A stretch of 64,000 bases of DNA from positions 5,075,001 to 5,139,000 of the forward strand of contig NZ_CP140706.1 in the NCBI RefSeq assembly GCF_034555375.1, in the 5' to 3' direction. Each line of letters opens with the position of its first letter. Position 1 is the first letter of the stretch. This document shows positions 22,471 to 34,510 of this stretch, piece by piece. The stretch is from Pseudomonas sp. B33.4. GTDB taxonomy: Bacteria > Pseudomonadota > Gammaproteobacteria > Pseudomonadales > Pseudomonadaceae. The translations under genes were made by a program, and so were the position numbers. The notes under the pieces were generated by a model. The model saw only the letters and a program-made list of their open reading frames with translations, searched no databases and was not told the origin of the DNA.

Positions 22471-22563
22471 CATCGCGGGCAAGCCCGCTCCCACAGTGAT
22501 TGAGGTCGCTCACAAATTTTGTGTACACCACAGAACCCTGTGGGAGCGGGCTTGCCCGCGATG
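22471..22563. repeat. REP doublet (REPIN), same family as 20731 with inverted loop
   Basis: Two 26-base inverted arms (22471-22496 and 22538-22563; core GCGGGCAAGCCCGCTCCCACAG). The loop holds TCACAAATTTTGTGTACACC, nearly the reverse complement of the loop in the 20731 element. Confidence 0.85.
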
Positions 22564-22591
22564 AGGCCGGCAGCCCGCTCCACCTTTTGGA

Positions 22592-23809
22592 TCAGGTGCG
22601 GTATTCAGCGTTGATCTTCACGTATTCATGCGACAGGTCAGTGGTCCAGATGGTTTCGCTGCAATCGCCGCGACCCAGTTCGATGCGGATAGTGATCTCC
22701 TCCTGCTGCATCACCGCCGAGCCTTGTGCTTCAGTGTAGGTCGCCGCACGGGCGCCACGGCTGGCAATGCACACTTCGCCGAGGAATACGTCGATCTTGC
22801 TCACGTCCAGATCCGGCACGCCAGCACGGCCGACTGCGGCGAGGATGCGGCCCCAGTTCGGGTCGGAGGCGAACAGCGCGGTTTTGATCAGCGGCGAGTG
22901 CGCCACGGTGTAGCCGACGTCGAGGCATTCCTGGTGGTTGCCGCCGCCATTCACTTCCACGGTGACGAACTTGGTTGCGCCTTCGCCGTCACGCACGATG
23001 GCCTGGGCCACGTCCATGCACACTTCGAACACCGCTTGCTTCAACTTGGCGAACAACTCGCCTTCGGCGCGGGTGATTTCCGGCAGTGCAGCTTTACCGG
23101 TAGCAATCAGCATGCAGCAGTCGTTGGTCGAGGTGTCGCCGTCGATGGTGATGCGGTTGAACGACTTGTTGGCGCCGTCGAGCATCAGGTTGTGCAGCAC
23201 TTCGCGGGAGACTTTGGCGTCAGTGGCGATGTAGCCAAGCATGGTCGCCATGTTCGGACGGATCATGCCCGCGCCTTTGCTGATGCCTGTGACGGTGAGG
23301 GTCACGCCGTCATGCTCGAACTGGCGGCTGGCGCCCTTCGGCAGGGTGTCGGTGGTCATGATGCCAGTAGCGGCAGCTTCCCAGTTGTTTTCCGACAGAT
23401 CATCCAGTGCGGCTTGCAGCGCGCCTTCGATCTTCTCGACCGGCAGTGGCTCGCCAATCACACCGGTGGAGTACGGCAGGATCTGCTCGGCAGCAACGCC
23501 GGTCAACTCGGCCAGTCTGGCGGTGGTGCGCTCGGCGGCGGCCAGGCCAGGCTCGCCGGTCCCGGCGTTGGCATTACCAGTGTTGGTCAGCAGATAACGC
23601 ACGTCATTCTGTACGCGTTTCTTCGCCAGGATCACCGGCGCGGCACAAAAGGCGTTCAGGGTGAACACACCGGCCACGGTCGAACCTTCGGCGCAGCGCA
23701 TCACAACGACATCCTTGCGCCCGGGGCGCTTGATGCCGGCCGAGGCGATACCGAGTTCAAAACCGGCAACCGGGTGCAACGTTGGCAAAGGACCAAGACC
23801 AACAGCCAT
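22592..23809 (-). CDS. argJ: Bifunctional ornithine acetyltransferase/N-acetylglutamate synthase ArgJ
   Basis: A 405-residue enzyme of the cyclic arginine pathway. The self-cleavage site is the Thr of NMATMLGYIATDA (Thr189), which becomes the nucleophile of the beta chain. Other family blocks are GITRP-like SAGIKRPGRKDV, TNTGNANAGTGEPG and the C-terminal DLSHEYVKINAEYRT. It transfers the acetyl group from N-acetylornithine to glutamate. It follows secA on the same strand, separated by a probable terminator. Confidence 0.97.
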   Translation of the reverse strand: MAVGLGPLPTLHPVAGFELGIASAGIKRPGRKDVVVMRCAEGSTVAGVFTLNAFCAAPVILAKKRVQNDVRYLLTNTGNANAGTGEPGLAAAERTTARLAELTGVAAEQILPYSTGVIGEPLPVEKIEGALQAALDDLSENNWEAAATGIMTTDTLPKGASRQFEHDGVTLTVTGISKGAGMIRPNMATMLGYIATDAKVSREVLHNLMLDGANKSFNRITIDGDTSTNDCCMLIATGKAALPEITRAEGELFAKLKQAVFEVCMDVAQAIVRDGEGATKFVTVEVNGGGNHQECLDVGYTVAHSPLIKTALFASDPNWGRILAAVGRAGVPDLDVSKIDVFLGEVCIASRGARAATYTEAQGSAVMQQEEITIRIELGRGDCSETIWTTDLSHEYVKINAEYRT

Positions 23810-23871
23810 GAATGCGCTCCTTACTCAATGATGTCAGCACCGCCACGCGCAGTGACGGTGGTTTAAATGGC

Positions 23872-23904
23872 AAAACGCCGCGACGGCAGGAGCCGGTCGC
23901 GGCG
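23872..23904 (-). terminator. Terminator of secA
   Basis: A 9-bp stem (CGCCGCGAC with GTCGCGGCG) with an 11-base loop, followed on the minus strand by TTTT, lies 27 bases after the secA stop. Confidence 0.75.
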
Positions 23905-23931
23905 CGGGTATTTCAGCGATTGAAACGGGTT

Positions 23932-26667
<2,736 letters not shown>

Positions 26668-26975
26668 ATCGGCAGGATCTTCCACACTAAAGGGATGGAG
26701 GGCGGCCCCGTGAGCGTCGCCCGTGCAGCCCTCATGGCCGCATGCGAACGAGCATTCTACCCGGAAACGGAAGTGAGGAAAGTGGCGATGTTCCACGATG
26801 CTGGCACTGCGCTTTGACGGGGCTCACTTAAAATAGGGGCGTTTTGCTCAACTTCAAGTCATACAAGGCAGAAGTTAGTCGTTGATTTAATGGGTAAAGC
26901 GGGGGCAAAAGCAATGGGCGAGTGATTTCGGCCTTTCTGCTACCATGGCGTTTCTGTTACTTCAGGTGTTCGATC
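26668..26975. other. Divergent promoter region between secA and the DciA-like gene
   Basis: A 308-base gap with no supported gene. No secM-like arrest peptide is visible upstream of secA. An AT-rich stretch near 26825-26895 is the likely promoter area for the plus-strand gene. Confidence 0.5.
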
Positions 26976-27431
26976 ATGGCATTTCGCCCTCTTACGGCCA
27001 GAGCACCCGCCGTTCTCCTGCGCGAAGCCAAGCCGCTCAAAGCCATCCTCGGCCACGCCCAGCGACTGGGTCATTTGCAACGCCTGCTCGAAAGCCAATT
27101 GCAACCTGCAGCCCGTGAACACTGCCATGTAGCGTCGTGGCGCGAAGGCAGTCTGTTGCTGATCGTCACTGATGGCCACTGGGCCACACGCCTGCGTTAC
27201 CAGCAAAAACGCCTGCAGCGGCAATTGCAGATGTTCGACGAGTTCACCAGTCTGACGCGGATACTGTTCAAGGTGCAGCCGCCGACGGTTCAACGTGGGG
27301 CGGCCGGGCACACCATGGATTTGTCCACGGATGCGGCGGCGACGATTCAGGCCACGGCGGACGGGATCACTGATCCAGGTTTGCGCGCAGCGCTGGAGCG
27401 CCTGGCGGCGCACGCCAAAAACAAATCCTGA
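26976..27431 (+). CDS. DUF721 protein, DciA-like
   Basis: A 151-residue protein with the DUF721 pattern: a basic N terminus, and then VASWREGSLLLIVTDGHWATRLRYQQKRLQRQLQ, the KH-like fold core. DciA is the DnaB helicase loader in most bacteria that lack DnaC. The start MAFRPLTARAP at 26976 was preferred over an extension to 26922. Its position beside secA is conserved in Pseudomonas. The C terminus (about residues 105-151) looks disordered, as in other members. Confidence 0.8.
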   Translation: MAFRPLTARAPAVLLREAKPLKAILGHAQRLGHLQRLLESQLQPAAREHCHVASWREGSLLLIVTDGHWATRLRYQQKRLQRQLQMFDEFTSLTRILFKVQPPTVQRGAAGHTMDLSTDAAATIQATADGITDPGLRAALERLAAHAKNKS

Positions 27432-27445
27432 CAGCTATCAATAAT

Positions 27446-27534
27446 TGTAGGAGTGAGCCTGCTCGCGATAGCGGTGAAACAGTCGACATTGTCGTGACTG
27501 GCATACCGCAATCGCGAGCAGGCTCACTCCTACA
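27446..27534. repeat. REP doublet (REPIN)
   Basis: Two 24-base inverted arms (27446-27469 and 27511-27534; core GGAGTGAGCCTGCTCGCGAT) flank a 41-base loop that starts AGCGGT and ends ACCGCA, like the 7323 element. It fills the gap between two convergent genes and could also act as a transcription barrier. Confidence 0.85.
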
Positions 27535-27539
27535 TTAGA

Positions 27540-29027
27540 TCAGCGGCGTTTGCTGCCACCGAGTAAGGAGCCCATCAAACCGCGCACCAATTGTTTGCCC
27601 AGGTTATTGGCAGCCTGGCGCATCGCCGACTTCAGCGCCTGCCCGGCGGCCGTCCCGAGAAACTCCCCTGCCCTGTCCGCCAGGCTAGGCTCTTCATCTG
27701 CTGGCTTACCCGCTGGCGCTTCAGCCTCAGACGCCAGGCCTTTACGCCCCATGAGAATTTCATACGCCGACTCACGATCGATCGGCTTGTCATAGCGGCC
27801 CTTGAACGGCGATCCGGCAATCAGCACGGTTCGTTCGGTCTCGGTCAGCGGCCCGATTCGTGATTGCGGTGGCGCGACCAGCACGCGCTGAACCATCTCC
27901 GGCGTGCCTTTCTCGGTCAGCGTGCCGACCAGCGCCTCACCAATCCCCAACTCGGTCAGCACCGACAGGCTGTCAAACGCCGGATTCGGCCGGAAGCCGT
28001 CCGCTACCGCGCGCAGGGATTTCTGCTCTTTGGCGGTAAAGGCGCGCAAGCCATGCTGGATTCGCAGGCCAAGCTGCGCCAATACGTCATCGGGCAAGTC
28101 CGCCGGCGACTGGGTGACGAAATACACGCCCACACCTTTGGAACGAATCAAGCGTACTACTTGCTCCAGCCGCTCCTGCAATGCCTTGGGCGTATCGCCA
28201 AAGAGCAAATGCGCCTCATCGAAAAACAGTGCCAGCAACGGTTTATCGGCATCGCCGCGCTCGGGCAACTGCTCGAACAGCTCAGCCAGCAGCCACAACA
28301 GGAATGTTGCATAGACTTTCGGCGCCTCGTGCACCAGTCGGCTGGCGTCGAGCAAATGAATGCGCCCACGGCCATCCGCCGCCGGTTGCAGAATGTCTTC
28401 GAGTTGCAGTGCCGGTTCGCCAAACAAGGCTTCGGCGCCCTGCTGCTCCAGCGTCGCCAGGCGGCGCAACAGCGCCTGACTTGAACCGGTGGTCATCAAA
28501 GCCGCGTCTTCGCCCAACAGCTGCGGGTTTTCCTTGAGGTGATTGAGCAGCGCTTTCAGATCCTTCAAGTCCAGCAGCAACAGGCCTTCGCGATCGGCGA
28601 CCTTGAACGCTGCGTAGAGCGCTGACTGCTGGCTGTCGGTCAGCTCCAGCAGACTGCCGATCAGCAGCGGCCCCATTTCGCTCAACGTGGTACGCAACGG
28701 GTGACCGGACTCGCCGTGGATATCCCACAGTGTCACCGGATAAGCCTGCGCTTTGTAGTTGAGCCACGGCATCCCGGCAATGCGCTCGGCAACCTTGCCC
28801 TGCGGGTTGCCGGCCGCACCGAGGCCGCACAGATCGCCCTTGATGTCAGCGGCAAACACCGCCACGCCAGCGTCGCTGAATGCCTCGGCCAGACGCTGCA
28901 AAGTAACGGTTTTACCGGTACCGGTGGCGCCGGCAACCAGCCCGTGGCGGTTCGCCAGGCGCATGGCCTGAGCAATCTGTTGCCCCGCGAGGTCGGCGCC
29001 GATTACGAGTTGCGATGAGTCAGGCAT
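27540..29027 (-). CDS. HerA-like helicase/ATPase (DUF853)
   Basis: A 495-residue ATPase. Walker A GATGTGKTVTLQ is at about residues 33-44, the Walker B region is LLALFFDEAHLLF, and IRSKGVGVYFVTQSPADLPDDVL is the conserved motif of the DUF853/YjgR family. A helical, Gly- and Ala-rich tail ends in RR. The family resembles HerA/FtsK translocases; substrates are unknown. The start is ATG at 29027 with a GGGTGA ribosome site five bases before it; an in-frame TTG at 29039 is less likely. Confidence 0.9.
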   Translation of the reverse strand: MPDSSQLVIGADLAGQQIAQAMRLANRHGLVAGATGTGKTVTLQRLAEAFSDAGVAVFAADIKGDLCGLGAAGNPQGKVAERIAGMPWLNYKAQAYPVTLWDIHGESGHPLRTTLSEMGPLLIGSLLELTDSQQSALYAAFKVADREGLLLLDLKDLKALLNHLKENPQLLGEDAALMTTGSSQALLRRLATLEQQGAEALFGEPALQLEDILQPAADGRGRIHLLDASRLVHEAPKVYATFLLWLLAELFEQLPERGDADKPLLALFFDEAHLLFGDTPKALQERLEQVVRLIRSKGVGVYFVTQSPADLPDDVLAQLGLRIQHGLRAFTAKEQKSLRAVADGFRPNPAFDSLSVLTELGIGEALVGTLTEKGTPEMVQRVLVAPPQSRIGPLTETERTVLIAGSPFKGRYDKPIDRESAYEILMGRKGLASEAEAPAGKPADEEPSLADRAGEFLGTAAGQALKSAMRQAANNLGKQLVRGLMGSLLGGSKRR

Positions 29028-29215
29028 TTTGTCACCCAATGGTTAATCTTTGATTCCGCTTGGCCGATACACAAAGGTGAGAGCCCGACCACAAGTCAGG
29101 CCGGACATTTCCCTAAGGAGAGACGGAAATATCAGCTTGTTTTCACCGTTGCCCATTTCGCGCGCCTCTATAAAAGCACGCCCTGGACATTAAGACCTTA
29201 GCGGAACCCCAAGCC

Positions 29216-31105
29216 ATGAACAAAAATCTGCGCTTCAGCCATAAAATTTTGCTTGCCGCCGCCCTCATCGTCATCGCCGCCTTCGCCTCGTTTACCTTGT
29301 ACAACGACTGGCTACAGCGCAATGCGATCCGCGATGACCTGAACAACTATCTCAACGAGATGGGCGAAGTCACCGCCGGCAATATCCAGACCTGGCTCAA
29401 CGGTCGCATTCTGCTGATCGAGAACGCCGCCCAGAACATTTCGATCAACCCCGAACCTGCCAACGTCGCCAGCCTGCTGGAACAGAAAACCCTGACTTCG
29501 ACGTTCATGGCTACTTATCTGGGCGATGCCACCGGGCATTTCACCATCCGCCCGGACACGAAGATGCCGGACGGTTTCGATCCGCGCGTGCGCCCTTGGT
29601 ATAAAGGTGCCGAGAGCAGCAGTACCTCGACCCTGACCGAACCGTACATCGACGCCGCCACCGGCCAGTTGATCATTTCCATCGCCACCGCGTCGAAAAA
29701 GGCCGGCCAGAGCGTCGGTGTGGTTGGCGGTGACCTGAGCCTGCAATCGCTGGTCGACACCCTCGCCGCCCGGGATTTCGACGGCATGGGTTATGTGTTC
29801 CTGGTCAGCGCCGACGGCAAGATCCTCGTCCACCCGGACAAGGCACTGGTGATGAAGTCCCTGAAAGAAGCCTATCCGCAGGACACCCCGCGCATCAGCA
29901 GCGACTTCAGCGAAGTCACCGTCGACGGCAAGACCCGCATCGTCACCTTCGCGCCGATCAAAGGCCTGCCGTCGGTGAACTGGTACATCGGTCTGTCGGT
30001 GGACAAGGATCAGGCCTTTGCGATGCTCAGCCAGTTCCGCACCTCTGCGGTCATCGCCACAGTCATCGCAGTCGCGATCATCCTCGCGCTGCTTGGCATG
30101 CTGATCCGCATTCTGATCCAGCCGCTGCACGTCATGACTCGCGCCATGGAAGACATTGCCGATGGCGAAGGCGACCTGACCAAACGCCTGACCATCGTTA
30201 ACAACGATGAATTCGGCGTGCTGGGCACCGCATTCAACCGCTTCGTCGAGCGTATTCACGGCTCGATCCGCGAAGTGTCGTCGGCCACCGGGCAAGTCAA
30301 CGAAGTCGCGCTGCGGGTGGTCGCTGCGTCGAACTCGTCGATGTACAACTCCGATCAGCAAGCCTCGCGCACCAGCAGCGTTGCCGCCGCGATCAATCAG
30401 CTCGGCGCCGCCGCGCAGGAAATCGCCCGCAATGCTGCACAAGCGTCGAATCAGGCCAGCGATGCTCGCGGTCTGGCGGAAGACGGCCAGCAGGTGGTGG
30501 ATCGCAGCATCAAGGCGATGAATCAACTGTCGAGCATGCTCAGCGCGTCGAGCAGCAACATCGAGTCGCTGAACAGCAAGACCGTGAACATCGGCCAGAT
30601 TCTCGAGGTAATCACCAGCATTTCCCAGCAAACCAACCTGCTCGCGCTCAACGCCGCGATTGAAGCGGCACGTGCTGGTGAGGCCGGCCGTGGTTTCGCC
30701 GTGGTGGCCGATGAAGTGCGCAATCTGGCGCACCGCACGCAGGAATCGGCGCAACAGGTGCAGACCATGATCGAGGAGTTGCAGGTCGGCGCCCGTGAAT
30801 CGGTAAGCACCATGAGCGACAGCCAGCGCCACAGTCAGGACAGCGTCGAGATTGCCAACCTCGCCGGGGAGCGCTTGAACAGCGTGACGCAGCGCATTGG
30901 CGAGATTGACGGGATGAACCAGTCGGTGGCCACCGCAACCGAGGAGCAGACCGCGGTGGTTGAGTCGATCAACGTTGACATCACCGAGATCAACACGCTG
31001 AACCAGGAAGGCGTGGAGAACTTGCAGGCGACGTTGCGCGCATGTTCGGATCTGGAGCAGCAGGCTTCGCGTCTGAAGCAGTTGGTGGGTAGTTTCCGGA
31101 TTTAA
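29216..31105 (+). CDS. Methyl-accepting chemotaxis protein with dCACHE amino-acid-type sensor
   Basis: A 629-residue chemoreceptor. TM1 is at about residues 11-30 and TM2 at about 280-302. The periplasmic dCACHE domain carries the amino-acid-binding signature: RPWY in the [12 protein letters not shown] segment, Tyr and Asp in [11 protein letters not shown], and Asp in VVGGDLSL. This resembles PctA/PctB-type receptors. A HAMP domain precedes the signalling hairpin, whose tip is [32 protein letters not shown]. It controls flagellar motor switching through CheA/CheW. It stands alone, with a 176-base upstream gap. Specific ligands cannot be predicted. Confidence 0.93.
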   Translation: MNKNLRFSHKILLAAALIVIAAFASFTLYNDWLQRNAIRDDLNNYLNEMGEVTAGNIQTWLNGRILLIENAAQNISINPEPANVASLLEQKTLTSTFMATYLGDATGHFTIRPDTKMPDGFDPRVRPWYKGAESSSTSTLTEPYIDAATGQLIISIATASKKAGQSVGVVGGDLSLQSLVDTLAARDFDGMGYVFLVSADGKILVHPDKALVMKSLKEAYPQDTPRISSDFSEVTVDGKTRIVTFAPIKGLPSVNWYIGLSVDKDQAFAMLSQFRTSAVIATVIAVAIILALLGMLIRILIQPLHVMTRAMEDIADGEGDLTKRLTIVNNDEFGVLGTAFNRFVERIHGSIREVSSATGQVNEVALRVVAASNSSMYNSDQQASRTSSVAAAINQLGAAAQEIARNAAQASNQASDARGLAEDGQQVVDRSIKAMNQLSSMLSASSSNIESLNSKTVNIGQILEVITSISQQTNLLALNAAIEAARAGEAGRGFAVVADEVRNLAHRTQESAQQVQTMIEELQVGARESVSTMSDSQRHSQDSVEIANLAGERLNSVTQRIGEIDGMNQSVATATEEQTAVVESINVDITEINTLNQEGVENLQATLRACSDLEQQASRLKQLVGSFRI

Positions 31106-31118
31106 GATCAAAAGCTTT

Positions 31119-31297
31119 ACCCCCTCACCCCAGCCCTCCCGAAACGTCGGACCGCCCCCAAGGGGGCGAGGGGAAAGGGAGCCGATCTTCATGCTTTTCA
31201 GAACCTGAGTTCGACTCAGGTCTCTCAAGTCGGCGTACCTCCAACATCCTCCTCGGTCAGTCCCCTCTCCCTCTGGGAGAGGGTTAGGGTGAGGGCG
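31119..31297. repeat. Intergenic repeat element with C-rich inverted ends
   Basis: An element of about 179 bases between the chemoreceptor and glycosyltransferase genes. Its ends are inverted copies of each other (CCCCTCACCCCAGCCCTCCC at the left; GGGAGAGGGTTAGGGTGAGGG at the right). It also contains an inner palindrome CCTGAG-TTC-GACTCAGG near 31204-31220 and a GCCCCCAAGGGGGC stem. The CCCTCACCCYAACCCTC motif is a frequent end of intergenic repeats in Pseudomonas. It is distinct from the REP doublets. Confidence 0.6.
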
Positions 31298-31387
31298 CTC
31301 TTCTGCTCTACCGCGCAATCCCGACCGAACATCTATTCTTGATAAAGGTCAACCAAGGGAGAACCACGCAGCGGAGGGTTGATCACC

Positions 31388-32500
31388 GTGCATATCGCCG
31401 ACATCACCATGTTCTACGCCCCGGCCAGCGGCGGCGTGCGTACTTATCTGGATGCCAAACATCGCCGGCTGGGAGTCAAACCCGGCACTCGCCATAGCCT
31501 GCTGATTCCCGGCGCGCACTTCGGTGAGCACGACGGCGTTTACGCGGTCCCCGCCCCCGCCCTGCCCTTCGGCAAAGGTTATCGCTTCCCGCTGCGCCTC
31601 GCGCCCTGGCGAAATGTCCTGCAGGATTTGCAGCCCGATCTGATTGAAGTCGGCGACCCTTACCTGACAGCCTGGGCCGCGCTGGATGCGCGGCGACAAC
31701 TGGATGTGCCGGTGATCGGTTTTTATCATTCGGACTTGCCGCTGCTGGTCGGCAATCGTATGGGCCATTGGGTCACGCCGAATATCGAGGCGTATGTCAC
31801 CCGGCTCTACGGCAACTTCGACCGGGTCCTGGCGCCAAGCCAGGTGATGGCTGACAAGCTCAGCGGACTTGGCGTGCGCAATGTCTTCGTGCAGCACTTG
31901 GGCGTGGACCTGCAAACCTTTCACCCCGATGCCCACGACCGCAATCTGCGTGCAGAACTGGGCATCGCCGAGGACACACGCCTGCTGATTTTCGCCGGAC
32001 GCGGGTCGAAAGAGAAAAACCTGCCGGTACTGCTCAAGTGCATGCAACGCCTCGGCCCACGCTATCACTTGCTGCTGGTCGGTTCGTCGATGCCCACCGC
32101 CGTACCGGACAACGTCAGTGTGATCGACGAATTTTGCCCCGCGCCGCGCGTCGCGCAGTTGATGGCCAGTGCAGATGCATTGCTGCATGCCGGCGATCAG
32201 GAAACCTTCGGCCTGGTGATCCTCGAAGCCATGGCCTGCGGCATTCCCGTGGTGGCAGTGGCAGCTGGGGCGTTCGAAGAGATCGTCACCGAGTCCTGCG
32301 GCCTGCTTTGCGCTCCGAACAACCCGCAGGCGATGGCCAATGCCGTACGCGAATTGTTCAGTCGCGGTTGCGTAAAACTCGGCCAGCAGGCGCGCCAGCA
32401 TGTCGAGCGCCATTACGCGTGGGACACGGTGGTCGACAGCCTGTTGGGCCACTATCACGCCGTGCTCGGGCATACGCTGCCCAAAGTTGCCAATGGCTGA
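31388..32500 (+). CDS. Glycosyltransferase family 4 (mannosyltransferase-like)
   Basis: A 370-residue GT-B enzyme. The N terminus HIADITMFYAPASGGVRTYL is the acceptor-domain signature shared with GDP-mannose-dependent mannosyltransferases. The C-terminal half has LLIFAGRGSKEKNLPVLL and the donor-site motif HAGDQETFGLVILEAMACGIPVV (EX7E). The start GTG at 31388 was chosen because GGAGGG ends nine bases before it; an in-frame TTG at 31379 directly abuts that site. It overlaps the next gene by eight bases. The likely product is a glycolipid or surface glycan; the donor and acceptor sugars are unknown. Confidence 0.88.
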   Translation: MHIADITMFYAPASGGVRTYLDAKHRRLGVKPGTRHSLLIPGAHFGEHDGVYAVPAPALPFGKGYRFPLRLAPWRNVLQDLQPDLIEVGDPYLTAWAALDARRQLDVPVIGFYHSDLPLLVGNRMGHWVTPNIEAYVTRLYGNFDRVLAPSQVMADKLSGLGVRNVFVQHLGVDLQTFHPDAHDRNLRAELGIAEDTRLLIFAGRGSKEKNLPVLLKCMQRLGPRYHLLLVGSSMPTAVPDNVSVIDEFCPAPRVAQLMASADALLHAGDQETFGLVILEAMACGIPVVAVAAGAFEEIVTESCGLLCAPNNPQAMANAVRELFSRGCVKLGQQARQHVERHYAWDTVVDSLLGHYHAVLGHTLPKVANG

Positions 32501-33269
32501 GCCGATGAATCGCCCCGCCCTGTTGCTGGTGCTGCATGACGTAGCACCGTCGACGTGGGCGGATTACCAACCGTTTGTCGAAGCCGTCGACGCTTTGGGC
32601 AACGTGCCGATGACGTGGCTGGTCGTACCGAACTTTCACCGACACAACGCCCTCGATGAGCACCCGGCATTTTGCCGACTGCTCGATACGCGCGTTGCCC
32701 GTGGCGATGAGTTGGCGTTACATGGTTATTACCACGATGACCAAGAGCCCGGCCCGACAAACCCGCGCGACTGGTTCATGCGCCGCGTTTACACGCATGA
32801 AGGCGAGTTCTATCGCTTGCCCCGCGAAACCGCCCTCGCCCGCCTGCGCGAAGGCATCGACCTCTTCCAGCGCCACGACTGGCCGCTGCACGGATTCGTC
32901 GCCCCGGCGTGGCTGATGAGCGACGGCACCCGCCAGGCCCTGCGCGAATCACCGCTGCGCTACACCAGCGATCCGCAGCATCTTTATCGTTTGCCGGATT
33001 TCACCGCGATTGATGCGCCAGGCCTGGTCTGGAGCGCCCGCAGCGCCTGGCGAAGAGGTCTGTCGAAGATTGTCAGCGAGCAGCGTCAACAGCGTTGGCG
33101 TCAGGCGCCGGTGATTCGTCTAGGCTTGCATCCTGTGGACATGCGTCACGTTTTTTCCCGCGACTACTGGCTGCATACCCTCGAACGATTAATGAGTGAA
33201 GGACGCGTACCGATGACCAAAATGCACTGGCTCGCACAACAGCGCGGTCAACTGGAACACGTCGCATGA
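32493..33269 (+). CDS. DUF2334 polysaccharide-deacetylase-like protein
   Basis: A 258-residue NodB-fold protein. LLLVLHDVAPSTW carries the metal-site Asp (HD of the NodB motif 1), and GDELALHGYYHDDQ the HGxxH metal site. GFVAPAWLMSD is a later conserved block, and RLGLHPVDMRH a C-terminal one. It would remove acetyl groups from a sugar. The start at 32493 overlaps the glycosyltransferase stop, and its stop overlaps the next start (ATGA). ATG at 32505 is an alternative start. Confidence 0.88.
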   Translation: MAEPMNRPALLLVLHDVAPSTWADYQPFVEAVDALGNVPMTWLVVPNFHRHNALDEHPAFCRLLDTRVARGDELALHGYYHDDQEPGPTNPRDWFMRRVYTHEGEFYRLPRETALARLREGIDLFQRHDWPLHGFVAPAWLMSDGTRQALRESPLRYTSDPQHLYRLPDFTAIDAPGLVWSARSAWRRGLSKIVSEQRQQRWRQAPVIRLGLHPVDMRHVFSRDYWLHTLERLMSEGRVPMTKMHWLAQQRGQLEHVA

Positions 33270-34264
33270 GTCGCGGCATTCTCTTGCTGATCGGCCTGCT
33301 CGCGGCGGTGCTGATTCCGGTTGTGCTAGGCGGCAGCGAAACCTGGGCACGGCTGCAGAGTTTCCCGTTGCACTGGCTGCTGATCATGTTCGGCATGATC
33401 CTGCTGTGCTGGGGCATCAATACCCTGCGGTTGCGTTTGTTGCTCGGCGATCAACGCCACCGTGTCACGCCGCTGAAAAGTCTTGGCGTGGTCATGGCCG
33501 CCGAATTCGCCTATTGCGCGACACCCGGCGGCAGTGGCGGGCCGCTGACGATCATGGCCCTGCTGGCCCGATCGGGCGTGCGCCCGGCGCGGGGCAGCGC
33601 GGTGTTTGCCATGGATCAGCTCAGCGACTTGCTGTTCTTTCTCTGCGCTCTGAGCGGGATTCTGATTTATGCACTGTTTCAACACCTCAGCGATCGACTT
33701 GAATGGCTGCTGACGGTCAGCGCAGTGTCGTTGTTTGGCGGTTTGCTCTGTTGCGTATTGGTCGCGCGCTATCACCGCGCCTTGATTCGCCTGAGCGGAC
33801 GCCTGTTGGCGAGGATGAACGTCAAGGCCAGCACCCGGCGTCGTTGGGCGCGCAAGTTGCTGCACTTTCTCGCGGCGTTTACCGATACGTTGAAGCTGCC
33901 TTGGCAAACATTGATCAAGGTCTTCGCCCTGACCTGTGTGCATTGGTTGCTGCGTTACAGCGTGCTGTATCTGGCGCTGCGTGGCCTGGGCGCTGATTTG
34001 CAGTGGGCCTGGAGTTTTCTGGTGCAGATGCTCTCGCTGGGCGCTGGCCAGTTCAGTCTGTTGCCGGGCGGTGCGGGCGCGGCGGAACTGACGTCGGCAG
34101 CGCTGCTGGCGCCGATGGTCGGTAAATCCACCGCCGCGGCGGCGATTCTGATTTGGCGGGTGGTGACGTATTACTTCTATCTGCTGGTGGGTGGCCCGGT
34201 GTTCTTGTTGATGCTGGGACGGCCACTGTTAAAGAAGATAATGAACGTCAGACAGGCTTCTTAG
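33266..34264 (+). CDS. Flippase-like integral membrane protein (UPF0104/LPG synthase TM family)
   Basis: A 332-residue membrane protein with about eight predicted helices. AAEFAYCATPGGSGGPLTIMALLARSG and QMLSLGAGQFSLLPGGAGAAELTSAALL are the two conserved blocks of the UPF0104/lysylphosphatidylglycerol synthetase TM-region family. It lacks the soluble aminoacyl-transfer domain of MprF, so it is a stand-alone membrane module. It follows the deacetylase with a four-base ATGA overlap. A role in moving the lipid-linked product of the two upstream enzymes is an inference from context. Confidence 0.85.
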   Translation: MSRGILLLIGLLAAVLIPVVLGGSETWARLQSFPLHWLLIMFGMILLCWGINTLRLRLLLGDQRHRVTPLKSLGVVMAAEFAYCATPGGSGGPLTIMALLARSGVRPARGSAVFAMDQLSDLLFFLCALSGILIYALFQHLSDRLEWLLTVSAVSLFGGLLCCVLVARYHRALIRLSGRLLARMNVKASTRRRWARKLLHFLAAFTDTLKLPWQTLIKVFALTCVHWLLRYSVLYLALRGLGADLQWAWSFLVQMLSLGAGQFSLLPGGAGAAELTSAALLAPMVGKSTAAAAILIWRVVTYYFYLLVGGPVFLLMLGRPLLKKIMNVRQAS

Positions 34265-34424
34265 CGTCGTCCTGATCCTCTTTGAGTTGTTCCCACAACT
34301 CGGCCGCGCCGGGAAACTCGGTGCCATCATCCGGGCTCATGTCCTCCGGGTCATAACGGCTCAGGCAACCTTCACCGAGGGTCGCCGGGGCTTTGGAGGT
34401 AGCTTTGTCCAGCGGATCGCTCAT
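34248..34424 (-). CDS. Small acidic hypothetical protein, 58 residues
   Basis: A 58-residue frame (MSDPLDKATSKAPATLGEG... to DDAKKPV) that starts with ATG at 34424. A plausible weak ribosome site (GGAA within GAGGAAAAGTTC) sits just upstream. It is acidic (many Asp/Glu), with one Cys and no membrane segment. It lies opposite the last 17 bases of the flippase-like gene and ends there. It is 86 bases downstream of the purU stop, so it may be co-transcribed with purU. I recognise no function. The composition is protein-like and its organisation looks like a real conserved Pseudomonas small gene. Confidence 0.7.
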   Translation of the reverse strand: MSDPLDKATSKAPATLGEGCLSRYDPEDMSPDDGTEFPGAAELWEQLKEDQDDAKKPV

Positions 34425-34510
34425 GAACTTTTCCTCGAGTCAGAAACGGCGAAGGGCCTGGAACGATTGAACGCCCAGACCCTCCGTTTTTCAAGCCTGT
34501 GTGGTTTAGA

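Noticed and set aside
29312..31318. A 668-codon open frame opposite the chemoreceptor
   Set aside because: Antisense shadow; the plus-strand frame carries intact CACHE, HAMP and signalling domains.
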